Shown piece after piece: positions 22,070-32,350 of a DNA stretch of 64,000 bases (the first letter of the stretch is position 1; each line of letters opens with the position of its first letter). A program made the translations under genes and the position numbers. The DNA lies in NCBI RefSeq assembly GCF_027943255.1, contig NC_072897.1, forward strand, positions 59,730,406-59,794,405, written 5' to 3'. Source of the DNA: Anastrepha obliqua (taxonomy: Eukaryota > Arthropoda > Insecta > Diptera > Tephritidae). The notes below the pieces were generated by a model, which had not been told where the DNA came from, did not search any database, and saw nothing but the letters and a program-made list of their open reading frames with translations.

Positions 22070-22383
22070 TTGATTTGATTGGCCTCGCAATATTCTCTTC
22101 GGAATTCAGAGAGTGAACGTCGGTTCGAATCTTGGTGAAGGATAAAAAAATTAAGAAAAAGTTTTTTCTAATAGCGGTCGCCCCTCGGCAGGCAATGGCA
22201 AGCCTACGAGTGTATTTCTGCCATGAAAAAGTTCCTCATAAAAAATATCTGCCGTTCGAAGTCGGCTTGAAACTGTAGGTCTCTCCATTTGTGGAACAAC
22301 ATCACGCACACCACAAATAGGAGGAGGAGCTCGACCAAACACCCAAAAAGGGTTTACGCGCCCTATATATATATATATATATT
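22070..22383 (+). repeat. tRNA-derived SINE, longest copy
   Basis: B box GGTTCGAATCTTGG near 22120, link TTTTTTCTAATAGCGG, then the full tail GCAATGGCAAGCCTACGAG, TTTCTGCCATGAAAAAG, CTGCCGTTCGAAGTCGGC, CTCCATTTGTGGAACAAC, AGGAGGAGCTCG, ending in a (TA)n run at 22364-22381. The A-box part is damaged. This copy defines the family's 3' end: a TA repeat, not poly-A. Confidence 0.85.
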
Positions 22384-22436
22384 TGAAGGAGAACAAAAGA
22401 TAAACATATGTTAAGAATAACAAAAGACGAACATTA

Positions 22437-22600
22437 TTAATTAATCTAGAAAACCCATGTTTCTCACATGGTCAATTGTATGTTGCCTGTTCCAGTGTTG
22501 GAAAACAATTAGATTTGTTTGTATATTCACCAGGTAATTAAACAAAAAACATTGTATATCATTAAGCACTACAACGAAAATAAAACAGATTTTAGTTAAT
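22437..22600 (+). pseudogene. Helitron helicase, C-terminal end
   Basis: In one frame it reads NLENPCFSHGQLYVACSSVG and continues LDLFVYSPGN before a stop. This matches the last motif of Pif1-type Helitron helicases (S-x-G-Q-x-Y-V-A-x-S-R-V), here with Ser for the usual Arg. Everything upstream in the helicase is missing. Confidence 0.75.
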
Positions 22601-22985
22601 AATTATGATTCACTTGATTTACAATAAAGCGATTACTGAAACTACTTATACACGTTTTATTTCATTATTCTTTATAATATCGATTACTAACCCTATGTTA
22701 ATAATAATAATAATAAATAATTTATTATCTCTATGTTTTGTCATTGAAGCACCCACTTTATAAATATTTGTCACCTTTCGGTTCCCACTATCCCCTTAGA
22801 TTTTTTTCAATCGGGTTTGAACCTTAAGTTCCCTTCTTAGTTTGAAGCCCTCAGGCAAACATCCCTGTCGGGGTTTTTAGTGTGTCCCAAATAGGTGGCC
22901 AAATTTCGAGGAAGCGAAGATACTTAGGTCATCCTAGCTAACCCTTTCCTTTAATTCTCCTGAACAGAACCGTCATCTATTTGAC
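22601..22985. other. 3' non-coding part of the Helentron-like remnant
   Basis: AT-rich sequence followed by a CT-rich, more complex segment (about 22790-22985). It precedes the CCGCTAGT end. No coding motif. Confidence 0.4.
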
Positions 22986-23011
22986 AGAACGAAGTCTTGT
23001 TTGTCCGCTAG

Positions 23012-23031
23012 TATATATATATATATATATA

Positions 23032-23078
<47 letters not shown>
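23012..23078. repeat. (TA)n microsatellite
   Basis: About 67 bases of TA dinucleotides with one AG interruption. It lies between the Helentron-like 3' end and the piggyBac element. Confidence 0.95.
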
Positions 23079-23079
<1 letters not shown>

Positions 23080-23094
23080 CAATACTATAAATAA

Positions 23095-25928
23095 CCCTAG
23101 AACACACACCCGGGATACGTTTGAACCCGGGACCTTATTTTGCGGTTTTTTTAATGCTTATTCAACCGATTTCTATGATTTTGTTTTTGAAATGTATATT
23201 TTAATATATAACAAGTATTTTGTCTTTTGTTTCATTCGAATATTCCTACTGGTTCCAGCGATATGGGCAAATAAAGTCAGGACATGCAACAGTGGATTTT
23301 TGTTTTTGTTGTTGTCCTGATAAATGCAAAACAAAATAATATAGTTTATAATAATATACTTGTAGAGTAACAACGAATACACATTTTGGTTTTTATTTCA
23401 TTGAAATATTCTACCTGGTTCAAAAGATATGTGCAAAAAGTTCGCGCAAGGTATGGGTACGTAGGTAGCAAATACACTGGTATAACTGGTTTTTGTGTTT
23501 TATATGCAGCTGCAAGGGTTGTTTTCACACGAGGTGTTGTTATAAATGCTGCCTGTTTTCATTATTGTTTTGGTGCTCAAAAGTATAAGAAGTGAAAATA
23601 AATATAACTGAAACTATAAATAACTGGATACGAAATGACTTCAAGAAGAAACGAATATTTATCAAGTGCAGCATATAGAAGGTAAACAATGTAAAATAAG
23701 CAACAATGTAAACATATACTAATTTTTTTTATTATGCAGGCTAACTGAGGAACAGCGAGAATCATATATACAATCTTTATTTGATGAAATTTGTGACGAT
23801 GACGCTCCCTATGACTTTGACTCAGAAGATGAAGAAGAAATTCAATTCAATGACATTAAAATTGCTGATGACGATGCTGAAGTTTCGCAAAGTGCCGCAG
23901 AAGTATTACCTGATTATGCGGACTATGAGGATGATGAAGAAGACGATGAAGAAGAAGAAGTAGAAGAAAATAATGAATTACCTGCTAGTGGCGAAAAATT
24001 TGTTGCACGTGATGGTACTGAGTGGATGAAAGAACCAAATGTAAGTCGTCAGGTACTCAGACAAAATATTATAAGAGAACGTTCTGGACCAGCTAGATGC
24101 ACTGAAATGTTGTCAATAGAGCAAACATTCAAATGTTTCATGAACGTTGAAATGGCTGATATAATTATGCGCCACACAAATAAGTTAGCAAAAGAAACTT
24201 ATAATGCTTACAACAATGCGCATACAAACACAACTCCTAAGTCATGGACGCCTGTGTTAATAACAGAGCTGTATGCATTTTTTCGCATACTTATTATGAC
24301 TGGTGCGAACCATAGCAATGGAGAACATGTTCGAGATTTATGGAGCGTCAAAAACTATCCTTTATATCGCGCCACAATGGGAGTCAACCGTTTCTGTTCG
24401 ATATTGCGGTTCCTAAGATGTGACGATAAAAATACTCGTGCAACACGCTTACTAACTGATAAAGCAGCACCGATCAGTGAGTTGTGGACGATGATGAACA
24501 ATAATCTTGCTGCACATTACAAGCCCAGCTCATGCTTGACGATTGATGAACAATTATTTCCTTACCGTGGACGCACACGGTTTACGCAGTACATACCGTC
24601 AAAACCTGCTAAATATGGTGTCAAGGTTTGGTGGATTTGCGATGCCACAAATGCATATCCTCTGCATGGACAAATATATACTGGCCAAGCAGAAACTGGT
24701 AGGGAAACGAACCAAGGCGAACGAGTGGTGAAGGATTTGTCTGCCAAATACCAAGGAAGTGGCCGAAACATTTCAATGGACAATTTTTTTACGACCTTGC
24801 CAGTTGCAGAACTGCTTCTCACCTGGAAACTCACGACCGTTGGAACTTTGCGCAAAAACAAATCATATATTACTCAAGAAATGAAGCAGAACAAAAACAG
24901 GACAATTGGTTCAACGACATTTGGCTTCAAAAATAATGTGACAATGTGCTCTTATGTTCCCAAAAAAAAAATAAAGCAGTAATTTTGCTTTCGACCATGC
25001 ATAATGATGCTGAAATAGCTGACAGTGGGAAACCTGAAATAATTGAATATTATAATCGTACCAAAGGTGGTGTTGATCGAATGGACCAAATGTTTGCGGA
25101 ATATCCAACACAAAGACAAACAAAACGATGGCCACTAGCGATGTTCTTCAACATGTTGGACATTACAGCACTTGCAGCCTACATTGTCTACGATTTGAAT
25201 AACCCTATGTTGCCTTGGAGAACAAACAACAAGCGTAAGCAGATCCTGCGCAGCTTGGCTGAAGCATTGTGTATGCCCATTATTGAAGCCAGAGCCATAA
25301 ATCGTCAAGTGACGCGAAATTTTTCGGCCAAAATTGCTATTGAAGCATATTTCAACCGACCGCTGGAATCAATGGTGTCAACAGCAGCATCAACATCTGC
25401 CGCAGCGCGCACGCCAAAACCTGTGTCCGGATCTTGCTATTTATGTTACGCACAAGAGGAAAAACGCCGTAGAAAAACCAGAAACCTGTGCGCCAAATGT
25501 AAGAAGCCAATGTGTCTTGAACATTCGGTCACATCAACAAATTGCTCTATTTGCCATGATTTTCCTTAGATATAAGATTCATTTTTATAATTTTTATAAT
25601 AAAAGTCAATAATATAATGTGTGAAATGAATATCTTTAATTTTTCATATAAAAAAATAATACAAAAAATGTTTTTTTTTTCGATTATTATGAGGATTTTT
25701 ACTATTGGGGTACAAACGTATCCCGGGTATGTGTTTAGATATATAATGTGTTTGGAAGGCTGTAGCTCCTAAACCAAAGGTCCGATCTGGTTCAAATTTT
25801 GAATTTGAACTCAAAACTAAATATTCTTCCTAAATCCGAAGTTAGCGGTATAGAGGTATAGCGGTTCAAAAGTTACAACACTTAAAAGTTGAAATAAATA
25901 CATTTGTACCCGGGTGTGTGTTCTAGGG
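23095..25928 (+). mobile_element. piggyBac-like element, near complete
   Basis: The terminal inverted repeat CCCTAGAACACACACCCGGG is perfect at both ends (23095 and, complemented, ending 25928). Both are flanked by ATAA (23091-23094 and 25929-25932), so the target duplication is ATAA and not the canonical TTAA. A degenerate inner copy of the repeat (TACAAACGTATCCCGGGTAT) lies at about 25711. It encodes a full-length transposase with a short intron. Size 2,834 bases. Confidence 0.93.
23635..25569 (+). pseudogene. piggyBac-like transposase, one frameshift
   Basis: The enzyme excises at TTAA-type sites and seals without a scar. Exon 1 (23635-23681) reads MTSRRNEYLSSAAYR; a 58-base intron (GTAAAC...TTATGCAG) joins it to exon 2 (23740-25569). 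There follow an acidic N-terminal domain (DEDDEEEEVEENNELP-like), the piggyBac core (ELYAFFRILIMTGANHSNGE), first catalytic Asp in TIDEQLFPYRGR, second in ISMDNFFTTLP and third in KGGVDRMDQMFAEYPTQR. The C-terminus is a Cys-rich RING/PHD-like finger (CYLCYAQEE, LCAKCKKPMCLEH, CSICHDF). The only lesion seen is at the ten-A run 24962-24971, where the frame jumps. Otherwise about 620 residues look intact, so the copy may be young. Confidence 0.92.
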
Positions 25929-26070
25929 ATAATGGGTATTTACATTTCCTGAAATGAAAAAAAAAAATAAAATTGTGAAAGCACGAGTTACGAAATTGTT
26001 CTCATATTATAACAATTTCTCACACGACCTATGTGAAGGGTGCATATCTTTTCGTGGGGCCTTACAACCT
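25929..26070. other. Spacer between piggyBac and P-type elements
   Basis: About 140 bases without coding signal. It holds ACGAAATTGTTCTCATATTATAACAATTTCTCACACGACC-type sequence with a short inverted pair (AATTGTT/AACAATT) that could be the 3' end of the P-type element, unproven. Confidence 0.35.
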
Positions 26071-26071
26071 A

Positions 26072-28004
26072 CTACAGTTTTTTTACTTTATATTGAACCT
26101 TTCTCAATCTGACACTATTAACCTCATTTCGCAAGAACCACTTTGTATTTTTGAACAGAAGAACAGTTAAAAGAAAATCTAATAATTTTACGCGATTATC
26201 TCTACACTCGCCAAATCCTACAAACCAGTCGGGAAATATTTTTTGTGTTTTTTTTTTTTCTTTTAAAACGGACAACATGGAACTTCTCAGACCTGCAATG
26301 TGGGCATATTTTGCGAAGAGCTGACGGTACCACACCATTTATAGTCGGCATACTTCGAAAACCCGGTATTCAGGATTGACAAGCCTTAAATCGCTGTCAT
26401 CCGTGACGTTTTTGGATCTAATCAGGGCTTCTGAATGTAACTTCAGCTCTCCTTTTGTTTTCGTCATGGCGTGGGTGCACTTTTCACATTTGAGCTTACA
26501 CAGCACTTTTTGGTAAATACCATAACCAGTGAAGTAACGCTACACTTGTACCACAGCTTCATCAGTTTCTTCAGCAAAATTGTCGTCTTCCACATTAATC
26601 TCTTCTAAAACGAGATCCTTATTTCTGTCCTACTTCTGTTCTTGAGGTAGGCCCTTCGGGGAGTATCGTGGTGGCTGTGGTTAACACCTAAATGCGGGTA
26701 GAGTCTTTGGCTCGATGTGGAGTTGCATTGCAACTGGGTGCCGGGACCCATAGAACGGCAGAGGGTTAGATAGACCTCGAACCCTACCAAGGTGGTTAGT
26801 GTGTCCATTCCACACTACCAATTGGTATCCTTAAATGCTTCGGCATTTTTGGGGCGCTGATCAACGCATTGTTTTGATCCGTTGTGCCTTTGGGTACCGT
26901 GGGTTGGGGCTGTTGCCAGCAGGCACTCACGTATAAAAACACTGGACGCTGTCCTACTTCTGTCTCAGGATGACAATCCGCGAGGCCTACATTCCAATCT
27001 AAATTTATATCAGCGTCTGTACAGTTTGAACCTTTTTTCTCAAATCTCTGGCGTAAAATTTTCATTGAGATTAAACGCGCTACTATATATTGGACTTCAT
27101 GAGCTGTTGGATGGGTATTCATACCCGGAATAGCTCGTATGCAATAGGAAAAGTTTTCCAACGCATCTTGATTTATTTTCCCGCTGAAAGTAAATTTTAA
27201 GGAGCTTTGTTCGATAAAAAGTTCCTCGCATAACTTTTGCATCGCTAAAATCGTTATGCGGAAACCTCCGATGCATTTTACGCGTGCTTTTTCCGGCAAC
27301 TGGAATGACCGCAAAAAATCTACATGTTTATTTAATCTATCGAGTTTTCTTGTGTTACCCCGCCTAATCGGACACATTAAAGGATTCTTAGACTGGACAT
27401 TTTTTGCTTCCAATTCATCAAACAGATCATTAAGTTTTTTTATCAACATCTATGTGGGCTTAGCGCAGTTGATCACGTAGTCGTCACTGCCTAATAAACT
27501 TTGGGTCAAGCCCATGTCGATACCAGAGGCTAACGAATTGCTCAGGACCTGAGTTGCGCGTGAAACGCTCATTTTTTCCAAAAAACTGTGATATATATGG
27601 GCCTCCGTTAGTTTCGGATATACCACCACTGGAGATATAATACCGAAATACGTATTTCCATTTGGAACACAATCCCTTGACCATAAAAAATAAACATTTA
27701 TTGCTAATTTTATTTTAGCTTTATTATAGCTCAAGTCCGATTTGATGATGATTTCATCCAATAATAGAACGCTTATGCGTTCGGTGTCGGACATATTAGG
27801 AACAATTTTTTCTAAATTATTTAAGACGTTGGCATCGAACCCCGGATCAACATATTTAATGGAGCGCCAACGCGAAATAGATGACTTATGGGGCAAAGCA
27901 AAACCCAGATCGTCACGCATAAACGTATATATTTTGGAGGACATATAATTAATGTTTTGAACCTTTTTCTCCTCGCTGTAACGGTTTTTTTTGGCCACTG
28001 ACAA
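26072..28004 (-). pseudogene. P/THAP9-like transposase, central and C-terminal part
   Basis: Order on the minus strand: a region like the P-element leader to catalytic core (LGFALPHKSSISRWRSIKYV, MSDTERISVLLLDEIIIKSD), the RNase-H-like and GTP-binding part (SFLEKMSVSRATQVLSN, GSDDYVINCAKPT), then NPLMCPIRRGNTRKLDRLNK and NQDALENFSYCIRAIPGMN, which correspond to the conserved 'NQD.LEN.F..IR' block of P and THAP9 transposases. After the 309-base insert come decayed ends with Cys pairs (LKCEKC, ICPHC). A stop lies between 27450 and 27449 and further stops follow near 26530. Dead. Confidence 0.75.
26640..26948. repeat. 309-base insertion with 15-base target duplication
   Basis: CTGTCCTACTTCTGT occurs at 26625-26639 and again at 26949-26963, exactly flanking this block. 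The block is GC-richer than its surroundings (AGGTAGGCCCTTCGGGG, GGTAGAGTCTTTGGCTCG, CCAATTGGTATCCTTAAATG). Length and duplication suggest a SINE or a strongly truncated LINE tail, but I do not recognise the family. It interrupts the P-type transposase. Confidence 0.75.
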
Positions 28005-28064
28005 TCATTATCGCCAAAGCTATATAGACTAAGAGCTGGCGGCCGCGGAGGTACTACGATAACA

Positions 28065-28600
28065 CCTCCGGCTAGAATTTTGAGAAGTGGTTGGGAGAAC
28101 CATGAAGCAGTGCCATTTGCAAGGATTTTGCTCAAAACCCCTGCAAAAAAGACGTCAGACAACTTAAAGTTGCAAAAAAAAGTTGCTAAAAAAATGTTCG
28201 TACCTCCGGCTGAAAATTTGTAGGCTTACTGTTTGAAGGTCACAAATGCTGTATATAAATCGTCAGACGTCTAGATCGCTGCAAAAGTAGTGTCAGACGA
28301 CCCCAAATTTGTAAATTTTTTTCGAAAATTTTTTTTTTTTACCTCCGTCTGACGTTCTCACATATTATAGTGGGCACTATTTTAAGTGTATATTTAAATC
28401 GTCAGACGGAAATACCGCTGCTAAGTCATCCTACAATATCCGTGAAGTTCCGGTCTGCCTGAATTTTTTTTTTTTTTCGGATTTTATTTTTGTTACCTCC
28501 GTCTGACATTTTTACATACTTTTGCAAAAAGCATTTCAAGTACACATTTAAATTGTCAGACGAAAATACCGTTGCAAAATACCTCTGCGATATCGCGAAC
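28065..28600. repeat. TCTGAC subrepeats in the left arm
   Basis: Four diverged units begin ACCTCCGGC or ACCTCCGTCTGAC (about 28072, 28201, 28340, 28495). They contain TTTAAATCGTCAGACGG-type and ACCGCTGC-type blocks, with unit length roughly 130-155 bases. A mirrored set lies at about 31280-31815 in the right arm. Confidence 0.7.
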
Positions 28601-29062
28601 TTCCAGTCCAGATTGCTGAATACAGTTTCATCATTTATTTAACTTATTGAAATACTTTGTTGAGTTACTATACGCAATAAAAGAATATCAATTGAAGGGA
28701 AAATTTTACGCATGTGTCGTACATATAAAAAGTAAAAGATTCTTCGTCTGAATAAAATAAAAATGTTGATTTCGGTGTATTGTAGAGAATTATTATTGAA
28801 TAGTTTGTGCGCTTAGTAAGTTTGTTTAAGAAAAAAAAAATATTATGACTAGGTACATGACACAAAAAAAAATAATTTCATCCCAATCTTATTTGAAGAA
28901 AAGTAATTTTTTTTCTATTTTATTTGTAAAAAAAAATAATTTCATTTCAATCTTATTTTGAAGAGTAGTAGTTTTATTTTAACAAAAGTAATTTTATTTC
29001 TATTTTGTTTGTAAAAAAAGATAATTTCATTTCAATTTTATTTTGAAAAATGAAATTTCATT

Positions 29063-29410
29063 TTAATTATATTTAAAAAGAATTTTTAAATAGTAATTTT
29101 TTTTCAGTTCGTCATTATCACTGTGAATGTTGCTGGTATCGGAGTCGTTGCATTCATCATCGAACTCGTCGTCTTCGATGATTATATCCTGTTCTTCATC
29201 CTCATCGGATGCGTATTGTCTTTCTGCCTCTGCAACATGATCGAAAAAATTAAATAATTAGATTATCATTAGAATTCATGTGATATCGATGATAATGACT
29301 AATAATATTAACATACCTAAATTTGTTGGCTGTTGCTGTGTGTCATCGAGAATAATATCATCAATTGCTGACGGCAACTGATCCCCTATTTTCCTGTTTT
29401 TTCCGGCATT
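29063..29410 (-). CDS. Acidic two-exon frame, left-arm copy
   Basis: Mirror of 30466-30813. Exon at 29410-29317 (GDQLPSAIDDIILDDTQQQP), intron about 87 bases (GTATGT...TTGCAG), exon at 29229-29063 (EAERQYASDEDEEQDIII, EDDEFDDECNDSDTSN). Points outward on the minus strand. No clean start codon was found, so it may be an inner part of a longer spliced gene. Function unknown; coding status is inference from splice sites and low stop density. Confidence 0.4.
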
Positions 29411-29864
29411 CTATATCAAGTATATACGTGCTACATATTCGTTTAAACGCATTGCATTTTTTTCGTTTACTTTAGAACTGTTTTAAGATTACAACAATAA
29501 CAACAACAAATATTCTTCCAAACTATTCGTTTAGGTAACAGTAAACCATCGTTGCATTTGTTTATTATCTATTGCTTTTTGTTGTAAAATAACGGGTCTC
29601 TATTTAAAATTGTGCTTAGAAATGCTACATATTGGTATAAACGCATAGTTTGTTAAAGAGTGCAGTAGTGAAATTAAAAGTGATTAACTTGTGAATATTG
29701 TTTGTAACTAAATATTTTGGTAAATTCTTACAATTTTTTTTACACATTCATTCAAATTTCTTAGCTAAATTAAATTTTTTAACCTAATTTCTTCAGATTT
29801 TCTAAAATGCCTAAGGCAAAATACTTAAATGATGAGGAACACCCAGGAAGACCCAATTTATTTT

Positions 29865-30110
29865 TTATTTGCAATTCAAAAAATTTTTCGTAGCCTCATA
29901 CTTTATTTTGTTTTTGTCACGCTGTGACAATTTTGTGTTGCCTCTTGTTGCTTTCTTTATTCCATAAATGTCTGCTTTCTTTAAGAAAGCACACACAACT
30001 CCTTCCGATCTTCCAATTTTTTGTCCAATTTCACGATTGGAATAGCCCTCCTCATGGTAAACACTGACCAATACTCGTTCCTCATCATTTAAGTATTTTG
30101 CCTTAGGCAT
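29865..30110 (-). pseudogene. Tc3/Tc1-like transposase N-terminus (HTH only)
   Basis: An 81-residue frame starting MPKAKYLNDEERVLVSVYHE contains a helix-turn-helix (EEGYSNREIGQKIGRSEGVV) and the start of a second DNA-binding part (NTKLSQRDKNKIKYEATK), then stops. This is the N-terminal DNA-binding domain of a Tc1/Tc3 transposase without any catalytic domain. Its first ten codons lie in the right arm; the remainder fills the palindrome spacer. A truncated product could still bind the arms. Confidence 0.7.
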
Positions 30111-31853
30111 TTTAGAAAATTTGAATGAATGTGTAAAAAAAATTGTAAGAATTTACCAAAATATTTAGTTACAAACAATATTCACAAGTTAATCACTTTT
30201 AATTTCACTACTGCACTCTTTAACAAACTATGCGTTTATACCAATATGTAGCATTTCTAAGCACAATTTTAAATAGAGACCCGTTATTTTACAACAAAAA
30301 GCAATAGATAATAAACAAATGCAACGATGGTTTACTGTTACCTAAACGAATAGTTTGGAAGAATATTTGTTGTTGTTATTGTTGTAATCTTAAAACAGTT
30401 CTAAAGTAAACGAAAAAAATGCAATGCGTTTAAACGAATATGTAGCACGTATATACTTGATATAGAATGCCGGAAAAAACAGGAAAATAGGGGATCAGTT
30501 GCCGTCAGCAATTGATGATATTATTCTCGATGACACACAGCAACAGCCAACAAATTTAGGTATGTTAATATTATTAGTCATTATCATCGATATCACATGA
30601 ATTCTAATGATAATCTAATTATTTAATTTTTTCGATCATGTTGCAGAGGCAGAAAGACAATACGCATCCGATGAGGATGAAGAACAGGATATAATCATCG
30701 AAGACGACGAGTTCGATGATGAATGCAACGACTCCGATACCAGCAACATTCACAGTGATAATGACGAACTGAAAAAAAATTACTATTTAAAAATTCTTTT
30801 TAAATATAATTAAAATGAAATTTCATTTTTCAAAATAAAATTGAAATGAAATTATCTTTTTTTACAAACAAAATAGAAATAAAATTACTTTTGTTAAAAT
30901 AAAACTACTACTCTTCAAAATAAGATTGAAATGAAATTATTTTTTTTTACAAATAAAATAGAAAAAAAATTACTTTTCTTCAAATAAGATTGGGATGAAA
31001 TTATTTTTTTTTGTGTCATGTACCTAGTCATAATATTTTTTTTTTCTTAAACAAACTTACTAAGCGCACAAACTATTTAATAATAATTCTCTACAATACA
31101 CCGAAATCAACATTTTTATTTTATTCAGACGAAGAATCTTTTACTTTTTATATGTACGACACATGCGTAAAATTTTCCCTTCAATTGATATTCTTTTATT
31201 GCGTATAGTAACTCAACAAAGTATTTCAATAAGTTAAATAAATGATGAAACTGTATTCAGCAATCTGGACTGGAAGTTCGCGATATCGCAGAGGTATTTT
31301 GCAACGGTATTTTCGTCTGACAATTTAAATGTGTACTTGAAATGCTTTTTGCAAAAGTATGTAAAAATGTCAGACGGAGGTAACAAAAATAAATTCCGAA
31401 AAAAAAAAAAACAATTCAGGCAGACCGGAACTTCACGGATATTGTAGGATGACTTAGCAGCGGTATTTCCGTCTGAAGATTTAAATATACACTTAAAATA
31501 GTGCCCACTATAATATGTGAGAACGTCAGACGGAGGTAAAAAAAAAAAATTTTCGAAAAAAATTTACAAATTTGGGGTCGTCTGACACTACTTTTGCAGC
31601 GATATAGACGTCTGACGATTTATATACAGCATTTGTGACCTTCAAACAGTAAGCCTACAAATTTTCAGCCGGAGGTACGAACATTTTTTTAGCAACTTTT
31701 TTTTGCAACTTTAAGTTGTCTGACGTCTTTTTTGCAGGGGTTTTGAGCAAAATCCTTGCAAATGGCACTGCTTCATGGTTCTCCCAACCACTTCTCAAAA
31801 TTCTAGCCGGAGGTGTTATCGTAGTACCTCCGCGGCCGCCAGCTCTCCGTCTA
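30077..31853 (-). repeat. Right arm of the giant inverted repeat
   Basis: Inverse partner of 28025-29840. The inner border is sharp: identity ends at GTTCCTCATC (30077), where the left arm continues instead with ACCCAGGAAGACCC. Confidence 0.9.
30466..30813 (+). CDS. Acidic two-exon frame, right-arm copy
   Basis: Exon 30466-30559 follows an AG (GATATAG) and reads RKIGDQLPSAIDDIILDD; donor GTATGT at 30560, acceptor TTGCAG ending 30646, exon 30647-30813 reads EAERQYASDEDEEQDIIIED, DDECNDSDTSNIHSDNDEL, ending at a TAA. Joined in phase, about 87 residues, very acidic. An ATG overlaps the first exon, but in another frame that ends after seven codons. The gene is divergent from the transposase start at 30110, with about 355 bases between them that could hold a shared promoter. 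Confidence 0.4.
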
Positions 31854-31942
31854 ATAGCATCACTGCTTGAAGTTTCCTCCGCAAGTACTGCGCGACTACA
31901 TAAATATTTATATTTTTGCTACAGCTTCTAATTTTCTGCTTC

Positions 31943-32350
31943 TTATTCTTCAATTCTTTTCTTTAATTTAATTTCGTGGCGTCTATAAAAACGAGCAGCC
32001 TGAGCAAATCGTTCGCAACTGCTAATGATATCTAAGTCATCACAGATGTTTTTGTTTTGGGGAACCTGCCTTGTTTCCTCTAGCATGGAATATTTTTCGA
32101 ATTCTCCTAATGTAAGATCGTCTCCTACACCTAATGTACGATTTACATACACTTTAGTAACGGGCGGGCAAACCAAATCAGAGGCAGTACTAAGTTAGCG
32201 ACTTCTACTAACTGGCTCTAATCTTAAGCAAGGGACAGCCCCATCTAAAACTTTAAATCTAGACACTTGTTCTATACTAAAGTGGCGCTTACAAACATAT
32301 AGCCCATCTGTATCTGCTGGTTGTACGTTGCAAGCCAGGACCCAGCTTTT
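31943..32350 (-). pseudogene. P/THAP9-like transposase, THAP domain
   Basis: Minus strand reads KSWVLACNVQPADTDGLYVC, KRHFSIEQVSRFKVLDGAVP, CLRLEP: the second half of a C2CH THAP zinc finger with the C-x2-H pair (CKRH) and the closing AVP motif. After a stop at about 32197 comes TKVYVNRTLGVGDDLTLGEF and a basic end RRHEIKLKKRIEE. The first Cys pair would lie near 32440 (CKVV), but the intervening sequence is disturbed. This belongs to the transposase body at 26072-28004. Confidence 0.72.

Larger units (their letters stand above)
21500..23012 (+). mobile_element. Helentron-like Helitron remnant
   Basis: It begins with AATCGCAAAATGTGTTGGTA, a hallmark start of insect Helentron-type elements, present twice (see 21504). 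It then carries a helicase C-terminus (22437-22600) and ends TTGTTTGTCCGCTAGTAT at about 23012, a typical Helentron 3' terminus, next to a TA microsatellite. A SINE is inserted in the middle. No Rep domain remains, so it is a deleted copy. Confidence 0.6.
28025..29840 (+). repeat. Left arm of the giant inverted repeat
   Basis: Matches 30077-31853 in inverse orientation with few differences by eye (for example ATCGTCAGACGG here versus ATCTTCAGACGG there near the tip side, and slightly different poly-T lengths). Such similarity implies recent formation or repeated homogenisation. Confidence 0.9.
28027..31851. mobile_element. Giant palindrome from a Tc1/mariner-type element
   Basis: Left arm 28025-29840 and right arm 30077-31853 are near-perfect reverse complements (about 1.8 kb each) around a 236-base spacer. 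Outer tips read GACTAAGAGCTGGCGGCCGC and its complement, with TA at 28025-28026 and 31852-31853, which would fit a TA duplication. Each arm holds, from tip to centre: four TCTGAC-rich subrepeats, an acidic two-exon frame pointing outward, and the first codons of a transposase pointing inward. Only the right-arm transposase continues into the spacer. The element interrupts the P-type transposase. Confidence 0.8.

Noticed and set aside
28668..28865. 65-codon frame, repeated in mirror image at 31011-31208
   Set aside because: Conserved only because the palindrome arms are conserved. Composition and flanks give no support for coding.
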